Source of the DNA: Lindgomyces ingoldianus
Lineage: Eukaryota; Ascomycota; Dothideomycetes; Pleosporales; Lindgomycetaceae
Length of the DNA: 64,000 nucleotides
NCBI RefSeq assembly: GCF_010093535.1
Contig: NW_022985162.1
Span: 2,082,637-2,146,636, forward strand
Reading direction: 5' to 3'
A model generated the notes under the pieces. It was not told the DNA's origin, did no database searches, and saw only the letters and a program-made list of their open reading frames with translations. This document shows, piece by piece, positions 57,201 through 64,000 of this stretch. Made by a program: the position numbers and the translations under genes. Position 1 is the first letter of the stretch, and each line of letters begins with the position of its first letter.

Positions 57201-58025
57201 GTTCAGCCGCACATGACACACACATGTCAGGAAAGAGAATCCCATCCTATCCTACTCAATGGCCGACATCCTCCAGACATCATCCTGCAATGCATGCGCG
57301 CATTCTAAGGTTCTTTGTGCAACTGTGCGGCAAAGCAGCCCAAGGTAACGTAGGGCCAGACAGAGCAGAGGTATCTCTTCATAGCACATCACACCTCCGC
57401 ACGCATCTAGTGTGCAACAGCGCGCCTCGTAAGACAATTTATCTTCTCAATCACGATTCACAATATCTCTATGTTGTGTTGTGCTGCATCACCATAGGAG
57501 AGAGGCAGTGATCGGGTAATTTACGGCACTGCATTCTCGAACATCCTCCCCACAACATCCATCTGCCGTGTCACCACGGTGTGAAGTAAGGCGACCAAAC
57601 AGCACTTCGCAATCAAAGGATGTGAATCCTTGCCTTGCTCTACACGCATCTCAGCATGTCGCTGGCCAAACAAGTCCTCCCACATACAGACACGTGTGAT
57701 CACTTCTAGTAAGATCACTAGTAGGATCAGTCGTCAATCGACATATTCACAGCAAGTTCCAAGCTCAAAAGTACCCAATATCCCCTGGTATCCATTGACA
57801 GAAAACTAACCACACGATCATCTCCAAAAAAAAAGGGGGGGGCAATCAGCCGTGTCTGTCGAACGCAAACCCTATGAACAATACCCAAAGAAACCCCAAC
57901 CCTACCAACCCTATCCATCACTATAGAGCCCATAATCCCTAACCTCTAACCCGCCATCGTAGAAGCGTCATGAAACCCTCTACTTGCCTTCGACATAAAC
58001 GCACGCCGAGCGAATCTCCCCTTCC
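54219..58025. other. 3.8-kb intergenic upstream of the permease
   Basis: This long region is upstream of the permease and downstream of vid27. G homopolymers occur at 54611-54621 and 54782-54790, and the stretch 56650-57500 is C/T rich. Apart from the weak ORF at 56275-56631, nothing is supportable. Confidence 0.45.
56275..56631 (-). CDS. possible hypothetical protein, 118 aa
   Basis: An intact ATG-to-TAG frame on the minus strand, starting MAKQPSGDNRGAGNILGLIE, rich in Trp, Gly and Asp. It has no signal peptide, membrane span or known domain, and no introns. It lies alone in a long intergenic region. A chance open frame is quite possible. Confidence 0.25.
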   Translation of the reverse strand: MAKQPSGDNRGAGNILGLIELHWTRSRFRRDGWTDGCWPDDTGVDQLGRVSDEHGWGKSWKGDFRPSWDRRLTLADIENSAKSLFDYLSMGISSRIWGIRAKTWCKNSPVGLERIQSN

Positions 58026-60565
58026 CTAATAAGGACTATTAACAATATCACTCCTCCCCAAGTAGCTCCCTCTAGCCCCACTCCTCCTTCCCGCACCCAC
58101 CCTCACCGGCGTCGCAATACTCTCGCGCGTCGGCCTTTGCAGCGCGCGCTTAGCTACCATATCAACCTCATTCGGCAGTGCAACGATGAGATTCTTATCA
58201 GACCCGAACTTGAAATTATCTGCCTTGACTTCCTCAGAGTACCGCTTGATACTATACGGATCCCTACGATTCGCAAGCACCTTCTTCAAGCTCCACGTCA
58301 CGATGAACGGACCTGTAGCCGTGATGATGGTGGTTTCTGTGTCATCCATACCGATGTTGAAACGAGCCGGTGTGAAGGATATCGGGGCTTTGGTCTCATG
58401 TTGGAATTGCGCGACGTGGCTAGGTGTCAGGGCAAGACGGCGCGGTTGCGGCTTGTCGTCTTTTGCGAAGGCTTTCTCGAAGCCGAGTTTACCGTCGTTC
58501 TTGCCACCTTTTTGTAGAGCGTCGATGAGAAGGAGGTAGGTTCGTGTCGTGCCGAGTACCCATCTGCCATCTGCTGAAACATCCATGCCGATGATGGGAT
58601 CTCCGAGGGCGGGAATGAGGGTTTTGGCGTTGATTCCAAGGCGGTCGAAGAGCCGGATGTCCCCTTTCTCGGAGGCGACGGCGATGTGACCCTTCCCGGT
58701 GGTGGCTGCTGCGGAGAAGGCGTTCTTGGTGGCATACTGCTTGAGCTGATTATCGACGAGTTTGTTTCCAGCCAAGCGAGGGTCGACGCGGTAGAGGGCA
58801 TTGCCTGACAGACCCAGGAAGGTTTGTTCGCTAGTCATTTGTGCAAATTTCTAGCATGTTATTAGTAAACTTTAAGCCATGAAGGAGACGGTGCGTAACT
58901 TACGTTTTCTGGCGCGAAGATCTTAACGGGGATATCATCGTGAACCTTCCACTCGTCAACCACTTTGCCAGTTTCCAAGTCCATCCGGTACAGAGCATTC
59001 GGATTGTCGGCGTTCTGAAGGATCATATTGGCATCTTCCGCATGAAGCATGACCTTAGTTGGACTGAACAGTTTACCCTTTGGTGTCTTGACGTTCGAGA
59101 TGGTAGTCGAGAATTGCAGCTGGTTGTCTGGAGTGTGCTTGAAAACCCCGATCTTGTTCCCTCGGACGACAAAAGACCTGTCGTGCTTGTAGCCGACAGC
59201 AAGTTGGGAGTTGACACCTCCTTCTTTGTTCTGAGTCTCGGTATCCTCATCAGATTCGTCCTCGTCGTAGTGCTCGCTTCTCTGTCCATCATCTGCACTC
59301 TCGTAATCCTCTTCCTCTTCATCCTCGTCCTCGTCCTCTTCTTCGTAATCAGGTGCATCCTCCATGGTGAGATCCTGGAATGCTTCCAGCACATACTCCC
59401 GATCGGTGTCCTTGACCTTGCCCCACTTCGTCTTGTTCAGGTGCTCCCAGAGTGCTTGCATGAGACCGTTTTGGAAATGCTCCAGGTCCTCTTGGTCCTC
59501 GAACCGAAGAAGCCATGAGTAGGCAGATCCATCATCCAGATAGTGGTTGAAGATGAAGGACTTGAACTCGAAGTTGAACACGGGGTTGATGTCGTCGACG
59601 ATAGGTTGGCCTAGCCATTCCCGCTCAGCGCCAGTGATATGCAGCCAATACTCCCAGTTTCCGATCTCTGTGACGGTAGCACGAACCTGAGCATCCTGTT
59701 GGACAAAGGTGCCCGAGGGGAAGTCGAAGAGATGCAGCTCCGCAATAGACTCTGCCAAAGTTCCCAATGTTGCTGGTTGCTCAACAGATGGCGGGGCAGA
59801 AGTCGGGTCCTCCACCTGTGGGGGAACCTTGCCCTTTCCTGCTACGCGTGTCGTCATGCCTTCCTTTGTTGTATTCGGAAATAGCTCTGTAATATCGGGC
59901 GCTGGAGCTATCGTCGGTGACCTGACGGGGCTGGCAATGGGACTCGCGTCTGGAATAGGCTCCTCAAAGTATGCGAGGTGTTCGAGGTCTTCGTCGGTGG
60001 CGTTCTCGTGGCTGATTCTGAACTTCCGCTCGTACTGACACTGGAGCGCGACGCGTTCGAAAAGCGTAGCAGTTTCTGCCTTGACCGAGGGGTCAGAAAC
60101 GAACTCCCACAAGTCTCCCTCGTCGCCACTGAGGTCTCGCCACGCGAATACCTTCTCGCCGGTCTGACGAATGTCGGTGCGGAACTGCAAGCTCTCGTCG
60201 AGAAGGAACGTCTTTTCGTCCTTTTCTCCGCCGAGGGCTTCTACGCCACCGTCTTCACCAGCTTCCTCTGCAAGCAGCTCTTCTTCGCCCTCTTCGTATG
60301 CCCTCTGCACGACCAGCTGGTATTGGAACTCTTGCCCCGTCCGCCGGATTGTCGCCGCCGCGTCCTTGAAGATAAGCTCTGAATAGCCTTTGGGAGAGAG
60401 TGGGCGGACGAGATAGAGCTGGCCCTGGGAGATTTCGACGATGGATTCCTTGGAGCTATCACCGAAGACTAGTTTGCTGACTGGGACAAAAAATATTTAG
60501 CATGCTCTTTATGGGGAGGGTGGGGGTGGGGGAGGGGCAGACAAACAGTTGCGGAGCATAAACAT
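58026..60565 (-). CDS. vid27: Vid27 family protein
   Basis: Cytosolic protein of the vacuolar import and degradation 27 family, linked in yeast to catabolite degradation of fructose-1,6-bisphosphatase. Three exons (60565-60547, 60480-58904 and 58850-58026) give 806 aa. Exon 1 is only 19 coding nt (MFMLRN), followed by a 66-nt intron with a weak donor (GTTTGT). The N-terminal domain has SQGQLYLVRPLSPKGYSEL. A PH-like middle domain follows (FNFEFKSFIFNHYLDDGSAYSWLLRFED), then a long acidic linker (residues about 330-375). The C-terminal WD40-like Vid27 domain has FLGLSGNALYRVDPRL, VASEKGDIRLFDRLG and MDVSADGRWVLGTTRTYLLL. The end, RRSGARGSYLGRSDIVNSPY, is basic. It is tandem with apl2 on the same strand. 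Family assignment is firm; the molecular role is poorly known. Confidence 0.94.
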
Positions 60566-60996
60566 GGTGGCAGGCGGACGTTGTGCGACGCGAAGGGGTT
60601 TGAGAAAGGCTGATCTCACGCTTTACTTAAGCTTAGCACGTCACGCGTGGGCCTTCTATAGGGTGAATGGCCAAGGCAGCAAACCGTTGTGGTGATGGCA
60701 CGCCAAACTCGAGGGTTGCATCATGTTCTCGCTTAATCTTGCCGATCTCGTTGCTGTGCAGAGCTCGAAATTGCCACGTGACTGCAGCCTTGCACCACAT
60801 CCATCCGATATTGCGTGTGGAACTCATACCCTGAAGTGAGCCAGCCATTCAGGTTGATTCTACTGCTTGAATCTACTTATCACTTCGTACAGTACAGCGT
60901 TACCGTACTGTGTCCTTTCATGCGCCACCCTATGCTCTTTCCTGAGACTCTTCGCTTGATATTGCGCTGTACACCGAGCCAATTCCTACCCATGTC
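60566..60996. other. spacer between vid27 and apl2
   Basis: This 431-bp spacer carries the 5' UTR and promoter of vid27 and the 3' end of apl2. A weak minus-strand frame (60633-60848) was judged non-coding. Confidence 0.5.
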
Positions 60997-63585
60997 CTAG
61001 AATAAATCCAACAGCTCCTGGCTACTCTTCTGTCCTGTTTGGCCGCTCAGCTGCTGGCTGGCAGGAGGAGGCTGCGTTGCACCACCAAGGTTCAACCCCG
61101 CAAATCCATTCATTATATCGTCGTTGCTCATTGGCGCGTTGGAGGCGCCTCCACCACCACCGTCTCCAAACAAGCCCAGGAGGTCGTCCATGTTTGAGGC
61201 CGCGGGTGCGTTTGCAGCTGGTGAGGCAACACGTTGGGGTGTACCAGCAAGGCCTTCCAACCCAGATTCTCCCGATGAGGGTTGCTTCTGTAACGAGGCT
61301 GGTGCTGCGCCATCGAAATCTATGTCGAGGAGATTCTCCATATTGGTTTGTGGAGCCGTTTCACCACTTGCAGCAGCAGCGACAGCAGCAGCCGCGATCG
61401 GATTCTCCCTTGCATTTTGCTGTTGCTCCCTAGATGTGCTTAGTATAATGTGGCTTCACGCGAATGAGATGTACATACTCGATGGCTGCCTTTTGCATCG
61501 CTTCTGCGCCGAATCGGCCTTGGCCCAGGAAGGCCTCTGGAGGCTTGTGATATACGGAGGCAAGCGTTGACAGTTCGGCGAGCAGCTGTTCCAATAGTTT
61601 AGGTGGCAGTGATTGGATTGTTGATGTGATGGGCGGCTTATCGGAGAGGACGATGTTCTGGGAAGTATGTCAGGTATGTTTTGCCAACGGGAGATGAAAG
61701 TCTCACCCTTGCAACTTGGGGATCACTTGATAGTAGCCGCCAATAGACGTAGGCTCGATCACGGATATCGGGATTGTCATTCTCCGCCGTCGCCGCTTGG
61801 AGGACCTTCTGTACTAGTCCTTGAGACTGGTCTGGCTTCTTCAGGAAGAGTTTAACGACGGCAGTAAGGATCTGCAATTGCGTCTATACAGGCGTCAGTC
61901 GTGAATTTGATAAGCATTCCGATTTACAAACCTGAGTGAACTCTTCAGCAAATCCGTCCACAAATCCGGACAAAATCTCCCCGGCGTTGCTGATTTTCTC
62001 TGCATATTCTCCCACAATCCAAATAAGGGATCCTCTCGCATTTGGTTCGTCTAACTCATCGATGCATTGGCAGAGCGTAGGTATTATTCCTTCGTAGCCG
62101 GGATATCTCCGGAAGATGTCCTTGATGACCACTATTGCCTCTTGTACGACGTAGTTGACTTTGGTGTTGATCAGATCCAAGAGAGTGTTGACGCACTTTT
62201 CGCTAGCGCTCTCAATTTTGATTGCGACCTGGCCAATAGCTTTGACAGCCCTCCTAACAAAGTCCATATCGACCTCCATAGCATACTCTTTCAACTCTGC
62301 CAACAGTTGGTCGACGTTCTTGTCGTTCGCTATCCGTACCATGATCTCAAGCTTCTGCAGCTTCAAGTAAGGTGGGTCGTTATATTTGCAGAAGAAAACG
62401 CGCATCTCCTTGCTAAGGATGTCCGGTTGCTTCTGAAGAAGAAGATCAATGTTCCGGAGAGCGACATACTGGACTTCAGGTGCAGATGATATTAAGGTAA
62501 CTGTGGACATTAACCGAAGAACTATCATGCATTTGAGTGGAGTAATACCTAGTGGGGGTGCCATCTTCTTCGAATATGACTTGGCTAGTTCGGGGGAAGT
62601 GAACTTCATATGGAGGAAAACGACCTTGACGGCGGCTAACACAACACTAGGGTTGACATGCTGAAACTGTGGAGAGACTCTTTCACAGATGTGCTCAGCT
62701 TCTTTGACGTCTGCAGCCTTATAATCTGCCAAAGTAGTCAATATGGTAACCCGACCCCACTCTGTGCATTCATTGAGCGCCATAAGCATCTTCTTCAGCG
62801 TTGCAGGAGTAATGACGAGGGCTTTAGTTTCTGGCGCAGTCTCTCTAATCTCCACTAGTGCTGTGACGGCATTCGCCACCACCATGGGGTTGGGGTCTCC
62901 GATCATCTCTTGCAGTTGCTCTAGAAATCCGTTTTCCAGGCACATCTGAGGGTTTAGGTCGAAGAGCTTTGCGACGCACAACGCTGCGGTTTTCCGAACG
63001 TATGGGGATTCATCCCTCAGCGTCTTCCGTAGGGGCTCCTCCATGTAGTCCACCATTTTGTCCACGCGAATACATCCCATCGTCCTTATTGCCAGAGCGC
63101 GTATAAGAGGGTTAGGATCTTCGGAATCTTGGACGAACGTGTTCACTGCGAGGATACAGAGGTCGGGATGTGATTTGGCGTAGTTCCTAGAAATACATAT
63201 TTAGTGCTTAGGGCTTCTGCTTAGCTTTTTATGGACCCACATGAGATACAGATAGACAAGCTTCTTCTGGTCTAGGTCCCCCGTTGCGATATTCTTCAGC
63301 ACGTCCGGGAATAGAGCAGACACATCTTTGCCTAAGGTCATGGACATGATTGTCTTCTGGATCGCTTCTTTCCTAGGATATGCTTAGTTCTATATTATTA
63401 TAACAGCCAGCCTGGAAAATGCGCTTGCTAACCGTTCGTACGCATATTGGGACCTGTGGCCACAGTCAGTATCATGCTGTCTCTACCAGCGATGGAGGAA
63501 GCTCTTACACTAAGCCGGCCCTTAACTCAAAGGTTTCTCCCTTCCGTGGCACCGCAAAGGCCCCTCTTATCCTGTTAACCGCCAT
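60997..63585 (-). CDS. apl2: AP-1 clathrin adaptor, beta subunit
   Basis: Large beta-adaptin of the AP-1 complex (trans-Golgi/endosome clathrin sorting). Seven exons (63585-63509, 63453-63433, 63372-63241, 63186-61932, 61883-61707, 61657-61479 and 61429-60997) give 757 aa. The start is [17 protein letters not shown]. Exon 2 is a 21-nt microexon that restores SQYAYERKEAIQK. The trunk is an ARM/HEAT solenoid (residues about 20-580), with [35 protein letters not shown] and [11 protein letters not shown]. The end is a Gln/Ala/Gly-rich hinge with clathrin-box-like ELLDLF at the C-terminus and LLDIDF/LLGLF motifs. No appendage ear is present, as is usual for fungal AP-1 beta. AP-2 beta is the alternative; the trunk motifs and length favour AP-1. 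Confidence 0.93.
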
Positions 63586-63923
63586 CTCTACGCTTTAGGT
63601 GCAGAGGCGACGACCGCAAGCGGGCCCCTCATGCACTAGAAATATTGTGTTGGAGGAGCTGAGATTGCGGGACTGGTGGCAGCAGGCGCAAAGTACAAAA
63701 AACTTGAGGGCAATAAAGTGGGGTCGGTCGAGTGATGCTGGGAGGATACGCACTGTAGAGAGTGACGTTGGTGGTGAAAAGTGACGGGAGTGCTCGATTT
63801 GGTGGAGCCTGCTCTTTCCTTTGGCCAGATGCTGGTCGTGTTTGGCGAGAAGTCCGAGCGTCCGTTACTGCACATCTACTACTAAACGCCAAAACATCAA
63901 GTTTCAAAGAAACCTCTCCTAAA
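63586..63923. promoter_or_regulatory. divergent promoter between apl2 and the right-edge gene
   Basis: This 338-bp intergenic region lies between apl2 (minus) and the probable plus-strand start at 63924. A CTACTACTAAACGCC stretch and a C/A-rich leader (CATCAAGTTTCAAAG) precede the latter, resembling a fungal 5' UTR. Confidence 0.4.
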
Positions 63924-64000
63924 ATGGTATGTATTCAAGAAATTATGAAGTGCTCTCTATCTCATCTCTAATACTGCGACAAAGCCTTCCAACTTACCAA
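63924..64000 (+). CDS. probable gene start: ATG followed directly by an intron (partial)
   Basis: At 63924 an ATG in a good context (CCTAAAATGG) is followed at once by GTATGT, a perfect fungal donor. This ATG-then-intron layout is common in fungal ribosomal-protein and other highly expressed genes. The coding part lies beyond the window, so no product can be named. The divergent spacing from apl2 and the pyrimidine/A-rich leader support a real gene. Confidence 0.4.

Noticed and set aside
58940..59518. 192-aa plus-strand open frame rich in Leu/Val/Phe
   Set aside because: It is the reverse of the acidic GAG/GAT-rich coding region of vid27; the hydrophobic composition is a mirror effect.
1..64000. 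tRNA, 5S rRNA, CRISPR arrays, insertion sequences, biosynthetic cluster
   Set aside because: I looked for T-loop/anticodon layouts, 5S-like sequence, regular spaced repeats, transposase motifs and PKS/NRPS/terpene signature enzymes by eye. None could be supported. A tRNAscan and a genome repeat search would be decisive.

Overview
The window is nuclear DNA of a filamentous ascomycete (Pezizomycotina). The intron style shows this: almost every intron is about 45-85 nt, with a GTRNGT-like donor, a CTRAY-like branch point and a YAG acceptor. Fungal-only families are also present: an FLC/TRP-like protein, a GH128 (Asl1-like) hydrolase, an ascomycete laccase ending in DSGV, Vid27, and a GPI cell-wall protein. 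A class such as Leotiomycetes is possible but is only an impression. No bacterial, viral, CRISPR, rRNA or clear tRNA signal was seen. Gene models below were spliced by hand. For each multi-exon gene the summed exon length is a multiple of three, and family landmarks cross the junctions correctly.

Layout. 0-3.3 kb: a broken TPR-repeat gene (two in-frame stops), then gene-poor DNA. 3.3-13.4 kb, minus strand: GH128 hydrolase, FLC/TRP-like membrane protein, a candidate 82-aa coiled-coil protein, a polytopic membrane protein and a PL7 alginate-lyase-like enzyme. 14.8-18.9 kb, plus strand: a zinc alcohol dehydrogenase with a GC-AG intron, and RAD54 whose ATG appears to be assembled by splicing. 19.2-21.5 kb, minus: a nine-exon laccase. 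23.6-27.3 kb, plus: a small secreted protein and the spliceosomal DEAH helicase Prp2. 27.8-32.1 kb, minus: a TFIIIC 90-kDa-type subunit and the mannosyltransferase Alg1. 32.4-35.5 kb, plus: an Msc2-type CDF zinc transporter that shares a short divergent promoter with Alg1. 38-43.7 kb: an unknown 175-aa protein, a SET-domain protein, a weak ORF and a GPI-anchored wall protein. 43.7-52.1 kb: an 8.4-kb stretch with no supportable gene. 52.1-54.2 kb, minus: an APC-family amino-acid/GABA/choline-type permease. 58.0-63.6 kb, minus: Vid27 and the AP-1 beta adaptin Apl2. At the right edge, a divergent gene probably begins with ATG followed directly by an intron.

Most genes are housekeeping (DNA repair, splicing, Pol III transcription, N-glycosylation, ER zinc, clathrin sorting). 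They are interspersed with secreted or wall-active functions (GH128, PL7, laccase, GPI protein, small secreted protein). They do not form an obvious single pathway or biosynthetic cluster. The most unusual observations concern gene structure: the split start codon of RAD54, two read-through introns in the FLC gene, a GC-AG intron, a 21-nt microexon, and small uncharacterised genes.
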